A model generated the notes under the pieces. That model saw nothing but the letters and a program-made list of their open reading frames with translations, had not been told where the DNA came from and made no database searches. Positions 7,980-14,996 of a DNA stretch of 19,152 nucleotides are shown one piece after another. Numbering within the stretch: the stretch's first letter is position 1; each line of letters begins with the position of its first letter. The position numbers and the translations under genes are program-made. Source of the DNA: Alphaproteobacteria bacterium (lineage in GTDB: Bacteria; Pseudomonadota; Alphaproteobacteria; Paracaedibacterales; CAIULA01); NCBI GenBank assembly GCA_019751935.1, contig JAIEMR010000150.1, forward strand, positions 1-19,152. Direction: 5' to 3'.

Positions 7980-8015
7980 ATGATTATACGAAGTTTATTA
8001 ATACTTGTAGGATAG
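7980..8015 (+). CDS. Possible 11-codon leader peptide
   Basis: ATG at 7980 opens an 11-residue frame (MIIRSLLILVG) ending in TAG at 8015. AGGAGAG stands about six bases upstream and is the best ribosome site in this locus. The stop lies nine bases before the GTG of the next gene, whose own AGGA site overlaps the end of this frame. Translation of the short frame could open or couple to that start. The coding status is speculative. Confidence 0.25.
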   Translation: MIIRSLLILVG

Positions 8016-8024
8016 GAATTTTTT

Positions 8025-8369
8025 GTGAGTTTTTTAAAAGTAGGTTTGGTTTTCGCAATGGTATTAACTATGAGTGGAGACGTCGGTAGAGCCTCAGAAG
8101 AGTTAGATGGAGAGAATGAAAAAACAGCTCGTGCTGTTATTCCTCAAAGTAATGCCTCTAATGATGTCACTACCCTCAAGGGTGGGCATGTGGCTAGACG
8201 TCCAGTTGCTCTTTCTGCTCGATTTGCTAGGGCAACCCCAGACACATTAAGTTACGACCTTGCAGCGTTATACGATGAAGATCCTTACAATATCAGGCGT
8301 GGAAATGGTGATTTTTATATTGGTGGAACGGCAACGTTATACGGTTCATTGCTATGGGGTACAGAGTGA
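8025..8369 (+). CDS. Small predicted exported protein, unrecognised
   Basis: The 114-residue product begins at a GTG with an AGGA site upstream. It has a signal-peptide-like N terminus (MSFLKVGLVFAMVLTMSG) with probable cleavage after GRA at residue 23. The mature chain is about 90 residues. It has an acidic start (SEELDGENE), then an arginine-rich stretch, and a tyrosine/glycine-rich tail (DFYIGGTATLYGSLLWGTE). No domain was recognised. Its stop overlaps the GTG of the following gene (GTGA), so the two are translationally coupled and probably work together outside the cytoplasm. Low complexity and lack of recognisable relatives suggest a lineage-specific secreted protein. Confidence 0.6.
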   Translation: MSFLKVGLVFAMVLTMSGDVGRASEELDGENEKTARAVIPQSNASNDVTTLKGGHVARRPVALSARFARATPDTLSYDLAALYDEDPYNIRRGNGDFYIGGTATLYGSLLWGTE

Positions 8370-8728
8370 GATTCATAATAAAAACCGCTATTGTTTCGGT
8401 GGTAGCATTGCTTTCCATTTGTTCTGTAAGCAACGCTATGGATGATCATGAGGAACTGACCATTGCTTCTATGAGCAAGCATTTACCTTCTGCAGCTGAT
8501 CATATGGATGGTTTATTAAAAGATTTTTCAGATTCTTCTTCAGCTAGAAAAAGTAGACGCCCTACGGATAAAGTTGCGCTTGTGTGGGGCAAGCCGGAGG
8601 AAACTAGCAAGTTGTTCTTAGAGGTTAAAGCAAGACTTGGATTGGGCCCAAAGGACACTGTTAGAATTGAACAAATGAGATTGGCTCAAGGCAGAACCTT
8701 GTATTGTATTTATAATGATTTATCCTAA
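8366..8728 (+). CDS. Small predicted exported protein, coupled to the preceding one
   Basis: The frame is read from GTG at 8366, overlapping the upstream stop by four bases; an in-frame ATG at 8354 is the alternative. The 120-residue product starts MRFIIKTAIVSVVALLSIC with likely cleavage after SNA at residue 24. The mature protein starts acidic (MDDHEE) and continues with a serine-rich, basic segment (DSSSARKSRRPTDK). It ends with a globular-looking part (LVWGKPEETSKLFLEVKARLG and RTLYCIYNDLS). I recognise no family. Both this gene and its partner encode exported proteins of similar size, so they may form one secreted pair. Confidence 0.6.
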   Translation: MRFIIKTAIVSVVALLSICSVSNAMDDHEELTIASMSKHLPSAADHMDGLLKDFSDSSSARKSRRPTDKVALVWGKPEETSKLFLEVKARLGLGPKDTVRIEQMRLAQGRTLYCIYNDLS

Positions 8729-8769
8729 ACCTTCCAGCGTAGATAAAACACTAGCCTTCAAAAAATTTC

Positions 8770-8813
8770 TTGACCCTTACGTTACGTCATATCTTAGCCT
8801 TTAAGGTAAGGAG
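8770..8813 (+). promoter_or_regulatory. Promoter/operator region and strong ribosome site of the MerR-type gene
   Basis: TTGACC (8770-8775) is a good -35. No -10 sits at the standard 17 bp, which is usual for MerR-activated promoters with long spacers. CCTTAC (8775-8780) and GTAAGG (8806-8811) are inverted copies 25 bp apart, and the second overlaps the AAGGAGG ribosome site (8808-8813). A hairpin between them would hide the site. Autoregulation by the MerR protein is inferred. Confidence 0.4.
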
Positions 8814-8821
8814 GAAAACAG

Positions 8822-9769
8822 ATGGCAGAATGGTATGTAAAGCAATTAAGCAAACTCACCAAGGTTTCAGTGAGAACCTTGCATCACTATGATCAAATTG
8901 GTTTGCTGAAACCTTCTATACGACTTGAGAATGGCTATCGTTTGTACTCTGAAACTGATTTATTAAAGTTACAACTGATTATAGCTTTGAAGTTTTTTGG
9001 ATTCACACTTTCACAAATTCAAAGGCTTTTAAAAAATGAAGCGGCTATTTTAACCCACTTTCAAGCTCAATCGCGTTTTTTAAAAGAAAAAGCTGAAAGA
9101 TTATCTGAAGCTAGTAAAGCGTTGGAGCGTCTTGTTGCGGAGACCGATCTTAATAAATCAATTCCTTGGGAAACAGTTTTAGAATTAATTGAGGTTTATA
9201 CAATGACACAACAACTTGAAAAAACATGGGCAGGAAAAGTATTAAGTCCAGACGAGCTAAAAGAATATGCAACTTTCGAACAAGGTTTAAAAACACGTTT
9301 TACCTTAACTGAAAAAAGTGCTTTTGAGCAAAATTGGGCAAATCTGGTAAACAAAATAAAAAATAATTTGGACAAAGATCCAATGAGTGATTTTGGCACT
9401 AGTATTGGCAAGGAATGCATGGAACTAATCAATGGCCTGTATGGTAAAAAACATGCTGGGCTTCGAAGAGCAATTTGGGAAAAAGGATACAAAACAGGGC
9501 AAATGGATGCAGAGCAAGCTCTACCCCCCGAAGTTGTAGCTTGGCTTGATCAAGCAAAAAGCACTTATTACAAAAAGCGTATTTATGGGGTTCTAGCTCA
9601 AATCAAAGGAGACTCAGAGGATCAAGTTTCAAAAGAGTGGGAAGATTTGCTGGAGGATATGTATGGGTATGATCAAGCGCCAAAGGATGTATTGCATAAA
9701 TCTGCACTTGATGACGCTGCTGTCAGTCAAGCAGCTAAGAAATGGATTCAAAAAACTTACAATGTTTAA
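8822..9769 (+). CDS. MerR-family transcriptional regulator with TipAS-like effector domain
   Basis: The 315-residue protein has an N-terminal MerR winged helix-turn-helix: YVKQLSKLTKVSVRTLHHYDQIGLLKP (residues 5-31), then RLENGYRLYSETDLLKLQLI and FGFTLSQIQRLL. A coiled-coil dimerisation helix follows at about 75-120. The C-terminal half (about 130-315) looks like a TipAS antibiotic-recognition domain, with tryptophan- and acid-rich helices (KTWAGKVLSPDELKEYATFEQ; WEDLLEDMYGYDQAP). Such proteins dimerise on spaced promoters and change DNA shape on binding hydrophobic or peptide drugs; many control multidrug efflux. No transporter lies next to it, so its target may be itself or distant. A strong AAGGAGG precedes the ATG. 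Confidence 0.88.
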   Translation: MAEWYVKQLSKLTKVSVRTLHHYDQIGLLKPSIRLENGYRLYSETDLLKLQLIIALKFFGFTLSQIQRLLKNEAAILTHFQAQSRFLKEKAERLSEASKALERLVAETDLNKSIPWETVLELIEVYTMTQQLEKTWAGKVLSPDELKEYATFEQGLKTRFTLTEKSAFEQNWANLVNKIKNNLDKDPMSDFGTSIGKECMELINGLYGKKHAGLRRAIWEKGYKTGQMDAEQALPPEVVAWLDQAKSTYYKKRIYGVLAQIKGDSEDQVSKEWEDLLEDMYGYDQAPKDVLHKSALDDAAVSQAAKKWIQKTYNV

Positions 9770-9920
9770 CTATGGGGAGGGGGACAGTATCAAAAGCCCC
9801 TTCTACCTAAGATGTTCGATCATCTAATGCAAAAGATATGCTGATATAGCTCAAACCAGAGAAAATATTTTCCTCAAAGGAATGGTGCATTGGAGGATTA
9901 AGATCCATCCTTGGTCTAAC

Positions 9921-12311
9921 TTATATTTTCTTTTTATTGGTGTTTTTAAAGTTTGCCAAAAAAAGCCAAGTATCGATAACGGTATCTGGGTTTAGGGAAA
10001 TGCTTTCAATCCCCTCGATAGTTAGCCATTTTGCCAATTCCGGGTAATCAGAAGGGCCTTGTCCGCAAATGCCAACATACTTGTTTGCCTTTCGGCAAGC
10101 TTGTATGGCCATTTTCAGCATCACTTTAACGGCTTCATCGCGTTCATCAAAAGAATGCTGCATTAAGCCAGAATCACGGTCCACGCCTAAGGTTAACTGG
10201 GTCATATCATTAGATCCAATGGAAAACCCGTCGATATGTTCAAGAAATTGATCAGCCAGCAGAGCATTGGAGGGGATTTCACACATCATAATAATGCGAA
10301 GACCATCAACGCCGCGTTTTAAATTATGTGATTCCAGCTCTTGAATGACGGTTTGAAGCTCTGAAACAGTCCTGACAAAAGGAATCATGATCTCCACATT
10401 TTTAAGCCCCTTGTCATTTCTAGCTATTTTTAGGGCTTCACATTCCATGGCAAAACAATCTTTAAAATCAGGAGATATATATCTAGAGGCGCCTCTCCAG
10501 CCAATCATCGGATTTTCTTCCAAGGGTTCATAAAGTTCGCCACCAATTAGATTTCGGTACTCATTTGATTTAAAATCAGAAAGACGCACAATAACTGGTT
10601 TTGGCCAAAAGGCAGCCGCTAACGTTGAGATGCCTTCGGCCATTTTTTCAACAAAAAAATCTTTTGGGGAAGCATAACCATGGCTTTTCTCCCTTAATTG
10701 CATTTTTAAGTCTTTAGGTAAATTAGGAAAATTATGGGCAGCCATTGGATGAATACCAATCATGGAGTTGATAATAAACTCTAAGCGTGCAAGCCCAATG
10801 CCAGTATTAGGGGTTGATTGAAAGCGATAAGCAAGGTGAGGATTTCCAACATTCATTGCAATTTTTACAGGGCAAGGGGGCATAGAATCTAAAGTTATTT
10901 CTTCAACTGTAAAATCAAGGATTCCTTCATAAACATGTCCCATGTCACCTTCTGCGCAAGAAACAGTAACACTTTGTCCTTCATGGAGTAGATTTAAAGA
11001 TTCACCGCACCCAACGACCGCAGATATTCCAAGCTCGCGTGCAACGATTGCAGCATGACAAGTTCGTCCTCCTCTTTTTGTCAAGATGGCGGATGCTTTC
11101 TTCATAATCGGTTCCCAGTTTGGGTCTGTTATGTCGGTTGACAGGATATCGCCATCTTTAAAGCGATCCATTTCACTTGGATTGTTTAAGATACAAATTT
11201 TTCCGGTGCTGATTTTTTGACCAACAGCTCTTCCTTCGGCTAAAACCTTGGAGGAAGAGGTTAAAGTGTACCTAGTCAAAGTATTACTTTTTTGCAAAGA
11301 AGAAACCACTGTTTCTGGGCGTGCTTGTAGAATATAGATTTTGCCATCAATTCCATCCTTGGCCCATTCAATGTCCATGGGTTTTTGATAATGCTCTTCG
11401 ATCAACAAGCCATATTTTGCAAGCTCAAGCACTTCTTCGTCTGAAATAGAAAACACATTTTGTAATTCTTCGTAAATTGGGGCGAGGATAAGAGTTTTAT
11501 CAACCTCATTAATATGAGAATAAGTCGCTTTGTATCTTTTATTTCCGAGTGTTCTAGAGAGGATTGAATTTTTAACTTTTCCTAAGGTTTTTTTATGGAC
11601 ATAAAACTCATCAGGAACGACTTCACCTTGGACAACGGCTTCTCCCAAGCCATAGGAAGCATTGATAAGTATTACATCATCAAATCCTGATTCAGTGTCG
11701 AGTGTAAACATAACGCCGCTTGCACCCTCATCAGCATGGACCATTTGTTGGATACCAACAGAAATAGCCAGGGAAGTGTTGGAAAGGCCTTTATCAAACC
11801 GATAAGAAATTGTTCTCTCATCATAAAGGGATGAAAAAACCTTTTTAATAGCGATAAGAACGTTTTCAATTCCATTTACATGGAGATAGGTTTCTTGCTG
11901 CCCAGCAAAGGAGGCTTCCTTTGAATCTTCTCCAACGGCGCTTGAACGGACGGCAACGTTTATTGAATGCGAAAACTGCTCTTCTAGTTGTTTATAAGCT
12001 TTTCTAATATCCGCTTCTATTTCTGTTGGAAAATGACCCTGTTCGATAGAAAGGCGAATTTCTTTGGAAGATTTTGAGACGGCCTTAATATCGGATATAT
12101 CAAGGTGCTTTAACGTATCATCAATTCTTTTTTCTAAATGATTAAAATTAAGAAATTCTTTAAAAGCTTTTGTGGTGACTGCAAATCCATTTGGAACTCT
12201 GATGCCTTTTCGGGAAAGTTGACTGATCATTTCACCAAGGGAAGCGTTTTTTCCGCCCACTTTTTGGGAATCATTCAGCCTTACATCTTTGAACCATAAA
12301 ATTATTTCCAT
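9921..12311 (-). CDS. ppsA: Phosphoenolpyruvate synthase (pyruvate, water dikinase)
   Basis: The 796-residue protein matches PpsA in length (E. coli 792) and layout. The N-terminal ATP-grasp pyruvate-binding domain begins LWFKDVRLNDSQKVGGKNASLGEM and continues with NVAVRSSAVGEDS (118-130) and FAGQQETYL. The mobile phosphohistidine domain has TKRGGRTCHAAIVARELG with catalytic His419. The C-terminal TIM-barrel domain has MCEIPSN, SIGSNDMTQLTLGVDRD and GICGQG with the acid/base Cys749. It converts pyruvate and ATP to PEP, AMP and phosphate in gluconeogenesis. PPDK is less likely because it is near 870-890 residues. The gene is monocistronic and convergent with the MerR gene. I see no convincing terminator in the 151 bp between them. 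Confidence 0.95.
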   Translation of the reverse strand: MEIILWFKDVRLNDSQKVGGKNASLGEMISQLSRKGIRVPNGFAVTTKAFKEFLNFNHLEKRIDDTLKHLDISDIKAVSKSSKEIRLSIEQGHFPTEIEADIRKAYKQLEEQFSHSINVAVRSSAVGEDSKEASFAGQQETYLHVNGIENVLIAIKKVFSSLYDERTISYRFDKGLSNTSLAISVGIQQMVHADEGASGVMFTLDTESGFDDVILINASYGLGEAVVQGEVVPDEFYVHKKTLGKVKNSILSRTLGNKRYKATYSHINEVDKTLILAPIYEELQNVFSISDEEVLELAKYGLLIEEHYQKPMDIEWAKDGIDGKIYILQARPETVVSSLQKSNTLTRYTLTSSSKVLAEGRAVGQKISTGKICILNNPSEMDRFKDGDILSTDITDPNWEPIMKKASAILTKRGGRTCHAAIVARELGISAVVGCGESLNLLHEGQSVTVSCAEGDMGHVYEGILDFTVEEITLDSMPPCPVKIAMNVGNPHLAYRFQSTPNTGIGLARLEFIINSMIGIHPMAAHNFPNLPKDLKMQLREKSHGYASPKDFFVEKMAEGISTLAAAFWPKPVIVRLSDFKSNEYRNLIGGELYEPLEENPMIGWRGASRYISPDFKDCFAMECEALKIARNDKGLKNVEIMIPFVRTVSELQTVIQELESHNLKRGVDGLRIIMMCEIPSNALLADQFLEHIDGFSIGSNDMTQLTLGVDRDSGLMQHSFDERDEAVKVMLKMAIQACRKANKYVGICGQGPSDYPELAKWLTIEGIESISLNPDTVIDTWLFLANFKNTNKKKI

Positions 12312-12345
12312 ACACCACCACGTTGAGCCCTATAAAGAAGGATCG

Positions 12346-12365
12346 TTTTATCTTTACAGATAAAA
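12346..12365. promoter_or_regulatory. Perfect 8-bp inverted repeat in the ppsA upstream region
   Basis: TTTTATCT and AGATAAAA are separated by four bases and lie about 35 bases upstream of the ppsA start. On the minus strand they overlap the -10 zone of a possible promoter whose -35 is TTGCAC (12370-12375). The repeat could be an operator or a leader hairpin for ppsA. No regulator is identified. Confidence 0.4.
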
Positions 12366-12397
12366 TAGAGTGCAATGGTTAAGGGATGGTTAAGAAT

Positions 12398-12432
12398 AAA
12401 AAAATCGCCCGGGACATCAGTCATCAGGCGAT
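12398..12432 (-). terminator. Intrinsic terminator of the rplU-rpmA operon
   Basis: Read on the minus strand, ATCGCC (12432-12427) pairs with GGCGAT (12409-12404) across a 17-base loop. A run of seven T (12404-12398) follows directly. It lies 36 bases after the rpmA stop, as expected for the end of that operon. Confidence 0.7.
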
Positions 12433-12468
12433 AAATTTTATAAGAATTGTTCTAAAGTAGAACTTAAT

Positions 12469-12723
12469 TTACGCAGGTAATACGCAAATATAAGAACGGT
12501 TGTCGCGTCCTTTTGAAAACTGCACACGACCTTCAACGGTTGCAAACAAAGTATGGTCTTTACCCATACCTACGTTCGAACCAGCATGAAACTTTGTTCC
12601 TCGTTGACGAACCAAAATGTTACCAGAGAGAACGTGTTCTCCGCCAAATTTCTTAACACCTAAACGTTGACCATCTGAGTCGCGACCGTTTCTAGAACTA
12701 CCACCAGCTTTTTTCGTTGCCAT
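12469..12723 (-). CDS. rpmA: Large ribosomal subunit protein bL27
   Basis: The 84-residue protein opens MATKKAGGSSRNGRDSDGQRLGVKKFGG, the unmistakable bL27 N terminus. It continues with NILVRQRGTKFHAGSNVGMGKDHTLFA. The flexible N-terminal tail of bL27 reaches toward the peptidyl-transferase centre and helps position tRNA substrates. Here it begins directly with the mature-type ATKKAGG, so no cleavable extension of the Firmicutes type is present. It follows rplU after three bases, the standard bacterial L21-L27 operon, and is closed by the terminator at 12398-12432. Length and sequence are normal. Confidence 0.98.
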   Translation of the reverse strand: MATKKAGGSSRNGRDSDGQRLGVKKFGGEHVLSGNILVRQRGTKFHAGSNVGMGKDHTLFATVEGRVQFSKGRDNRSYICVLPA

Positions 12724-12726
12724 AGT

Positions 12727-13077
12727 TTAATTCTCCTCTGCTTGTGCCTTAGGTGCTGCAGCTTTTGCTCCAACAATTTTAGTAATTTTCAAAACTGTTA
12801 AGTTTTGACGATGACCTTTCTTGCGGCGATAATTGTGACGACGTGTCTTTTTAAAGACAATCACTTTGCGATCACGCATTTGTTCAAGGACCGTAGCTTC
12901 AACTTTAGCACCTTCTACGGTTGGCAAACCGACAGTTACTTTTTTCCCATCGCTGAGCATCAGAACTTCGCCTAGATTAATTTTTGCTCCAGCTTCAGCT
13001 TCGAGCTTTTCTACGCGGATTATATTATTCTCAGCAACTCTGTATTGCTTTCCGCCAGTTTTTACAATTGCAAACAT
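12727..13077 (-). CDS. rplU: Large ribosomal subunit protein bL21
   Basis: The 116-residue product begins MFAIVKTGGKQYRVAENNIIRVEKL. It contains VIVFKKTRRHNYRRKKGHRQ (near 72-92), the conserved RNA-binding loop of bL21. bL21 binds 23S rRNA early in 50S assembly. The C terminus carries a short alanine/lysine/glutamate-rich tail (AKAAAPKAQAEEN), a common low-complexity extension in alphaproteobacteria. It is the first gene of the operon with rpmA and has a TTGACA promoter about 105 bases upstream. Confidence 0.98.
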   Translation of the reverse strand: MFAIVKTGGKQYRVAENNIIRVEKLEAEAGAKINLGEVLMLSDGKKVTVGLPTVEGAKVEATVLEQMRDRKVIVFKKTRRHNYRRKKGHRQNLTVLKITKIVGAKAAAPKAQAEEN

Positions 13078-13158
13078 GGTCCACTAACTCTTTATAAATA
13101 ATTATGATGAACGAAATAACTTTTCTAACTTCTGCTAACAAACAGAAACCAATACTTC

Positions 13159-13187
13159 TGTCTATCTTTTTATGGAAAATATGTCAA
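13159..13187 (-). promoter_or_regulatory. Predicted sigma-70 promoter of rplU-rpmA
   Basis: On the minus strand a perfect TTGACA (13187-13182) is followed after 17 bp by TAGACA (13164-13159). This would give a leader of roughly 75 bases before the rplU ATG. Confidence 0.5.
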
Positions 13188-13346
13188 GGTTTTTATCAAG
13201 AAAGTTTGTAAATGGAGGTGCTTTAATTCATTAAGCGCTCCTCAAGGGGAGGGGTGCTCAATAATGTTAAGAATATTCATTATAAATTAACTATTTAGCT
13301 ATATGATTTATTTTAAGTATAGATTATAACTTGTTGAATATTGTAA

Positions 13347-14030
13347 ATGAATAGAAATTCAATTTTTGTAGTGTGTGCATGTATATTATGGGGTCAAGAA
13401 GTTATAGCTTCTTTACATAACCATCAAATGCATCAAGCTGCTCAGATTGGAGATATGCATTCTATTCGTGAACTCTTTATTCGCGCAGATCAAACTGGGA
13501 TTAATTGGGCGGTTGAGTGCGCAGCTGGTAATGGGCAAGGAGATGCTGTAAAAGCTATAATTAACAATAGCAATACAAATTCATTTTCTCCGGACCAACA
13601 TGGAATCAATATTAGCCTTATGCGTGCTGCAAGCTATGGAGATCTGGATATTATAAAATACCTAATTCAGCATTCAATAAACGAAGTGCCCCTTCCCGAT
13701 CAAATAGGGGTTAATTGGGCTATTAGTGCGGGAGCCAGAGCTGGAAATTTAGAAATTGTAAAATATTTGCTAGAACATCAATTTGCAAATATTCCCTATC
13801 CTGACCAAGATGGGATTAACAATGCGGCAACGCAGGCTGCTTTAGAGGGACATTTAAATATATTTCATTTCCTAAGTTCACATCAAGCAGCAGATGTTCC
13901 CTATCCTGATGATGATATAATGAGTGAACTGAAGGAAGAGCATGCGCCTGAGAATGAATTTGTGGAAATTCTTCTTGATCTTTTGACTGAGAGCGAGCGC
14001 AACTTCCCCTCAAGCTTCCAAGAAATTTAA
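13347..14030 (+). CDS. Exported ankyrin-repeat protein
   Basis: The 227-residue protein has a signal-peptide-like start (MNRNSIFVVCACILWGQEVIAS), with cleavage near residue 21. Tandem ankyrin repeats follow. A first degenerate repeat lies at about 25-46. Four units then begin at residues 47, 82, 117 and 152, with the start of a fifth at 187. Each unit opens with a PDQxGIN-type turn, then a helix with AAxxGxL, then IVKYLLxH. The period is exactly 35 residues, longer than the canonical 33. The tail (190-227) is acidic. Ankyrin proteins mediate protein-protein contacts and in intracellular bacteria are often secreted effectors. A Sec-type signal would place this one in the periplasm or beyond. 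The ATG lacks a clear ribosome site. Confidence 0.82.
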   Translation: MNRNSIFVVCACILWGQEVIASLHNHQMHQAAQIGDMHSIRELFIRADQTGINWAVECAAGNGQGDAVKAIINNSNTNSFSPDQHGINISLMRAASYGDLDIIKYLIQHSINEVPLPDQIGVNWAISAGARAGNLEIVKYLLEHQFANIPYPDQDGINNAATQAALEGHLNIFHFLSSHQAADVPYPDDDIMSELKEEHAPENEFVEILLDLLTESERNFPSSFQEI

Positions 14031-14076
14031 GATTAAGAACCGCAGGTTCTAAGTGTAAATGATTGTTCACGCTCAG

Positions 14077-14103
14077 TTAGCCTCGTGAAGAACACGAGGC
14101 TAA
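14077..14103. terminator. Bidirectional hairpin between the convergent ankyrin and outer-membrane genes
   Basis: TTAGCCTCGTG (14077-14087), loop AAGAA, and CACGAGGCTAA (14093-14103) form a perfect 11-bp stem. It is midway between two convergent stops. There is no long T-run on either side, so intrinsic termination would be imperfect, but the position and symmetry fit a shared 3' end. Confidence 0.6.
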
Positions 14104-14116
14104 TGAGATTTAGCGC

Positions 14117-14809
14117 TTAAAACAAATAAACAATCTTTGCAACGATGCGATGTTCGGTTGGGGTGTAGCTATAACCACGTTGTGCACCGTTGATTACAGT
14201 TGTATCTTTGCGTGGCTCAAGTTTGCCCATTAAGGCATAAGAATACTCTGCTCCCACTAAAAGAGAATTAGAAACTTTGTAAAGAGCGCCTACGCTGGGA
14301 ACGATACCACGAATTGATTTTGTAAATTTTTCAGATGGTACGGTTCCATAAGTGAGGTTTGTGTATTTTAATTCAAACTTGTTCATTTCATAGGCTAATT
14401 TGGTATACATCATCACTTTAGGATTCATAACTGCACCAATTATGATGCCAGCTCCTAAGATCATTTTATGACTAATATTTGCTTTCCCTTCAATAGGGCC
14501 ATTTGGGATTTGTAAGTCTTTTTTTGCATTAGGACCTGCCATGGCTGCATAAGCTTCTCCGCCTAAGACAAGCTTTGAATCACCCATTTGCCTAATATAA
14601 CCAAGATTTGCGCCAGCTAAGTAACCAAGTGCACTGACTTTTTGTTTTCCTGCCGGAGAAGAAGTGCCGTTGGAGTATTCATGGGTTCCTTGAAGCATTG
14701 CAGCTCCTATTGTACCGCCAGCATAAAAACCTGTAAAGTTAGCAGAAGCAACAGTGATGCTTGCCCCCATTAAAGAGGCCATTGCTACCCAGAGTCTGTT
14801 TTTTTTCAT
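14117..14809 (-). CDS. Small outer-membrane beta-barrel protein (opacity/porin-like)
   Basis: The 230-residue protein has a clear signal peptide (MKKNRLWVAMASLMGASITVASA), cut after residue 23. The mature chain starts NFTGFYAGGTIGAAM, typical of alphaproteobacterial surface-antigen barrels. It alternates short amphipathic strands with polar loops (LGYLAGANLGYIRQ; LVLGGEAYAAM; LLVGAEYSYALM) and ends with the outer-membrane insertion signature IVAKIVYLF, a terminal phenylalanine after alternating hydrophobics. The size fits an eight-stranded barrel. The likely role is as an adhesin or structural surface protein; transport is less likely at this size. It converges with the ankyrin gene on the hairpin at 14077-14103. 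Confidence 0.85.
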   Translation of the reverse strand: MKKNRLWVAMASLMGASITVASANFTGFYAGGTIGAAMLQGTHEYSNGTSSPAGKQKVSALGYLAGANLGYIRQMGDSKLVLGGEAYAAMAGPNAKKDLQIPNGPIEGKANISHKMILGAGIIIGAVMNPKVMMYTKLAYEMNKFELKYTNLTYGTVPSEKFTKSIRGIVPSVGALYKVSNSLLVGAEYSYALMGKLEPRKDTTVINGAQRGYSYTPTEHRIVAKIVYLF

Positions 14810-14845
14810 TTTTTAGGACCTTTTCTTAAAATTTGCCTTTGCAAA

Positions 14846-14874
14846 ACTGTAGAAGTTCAAGTCTATATCGTCAA
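14846..14874 (-). promoter_or_regulatory. Predicted promoter of the outer-membrane protein gene
   Basis: On the minus strand TTGACG (14874-14869) is followed after 17 bp by TACAGT (14851-14846). An AAGG ribosome site lies just before the ATG at 14809. Confidence 0.45.
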
Positions 14875-14921
14875 TGCTCATTAGAGAAGATTTCAAAAAA
14901 TTTAGAAAAAGTGTGTTGTCC

Positions 14922-14949
14922 TTTACACAGTCATAGATGAAAATATAAT
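14922..14949 (+). promoter_or_regulatory. Predicted promoter of the GNAT-hydrolase operon
   Basis: TTTACA (14922-14927), a 16-bp spacer and a perfect TATAAT (14944-14949) give one of the better sigma-70 promoters in the window. It is 47 bases upstream of the first gene's ATG, which has GGAGA eight bases before it. Confidence 0.6.
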
Positions 14950-14996
14950 GTTATTTATTCCAAGATATTTGATTGCTCTAATTGGAGATATTTTTT

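Larger units (their letters stand above)
7588..8024. other. Gene-free stretch of 437 bp
   Basis: No gene of normal size fits here. The left part is the AT-rich upstream region of the FMN reductase. The middle holds the 96-bp palindromic repeat at 7851-7946. The right end carries a short 11-codon frame (7980-8015) with a strong AGGAGAG ribosome site just before the gene at 8025. Confidence 0.7.

Noticed and set aside
9774..9812. GGGG...CCCC arms after the MerR gene as a terminator
   Set aside because: Only four pairs form across a 13-base loop and no T-run follows.
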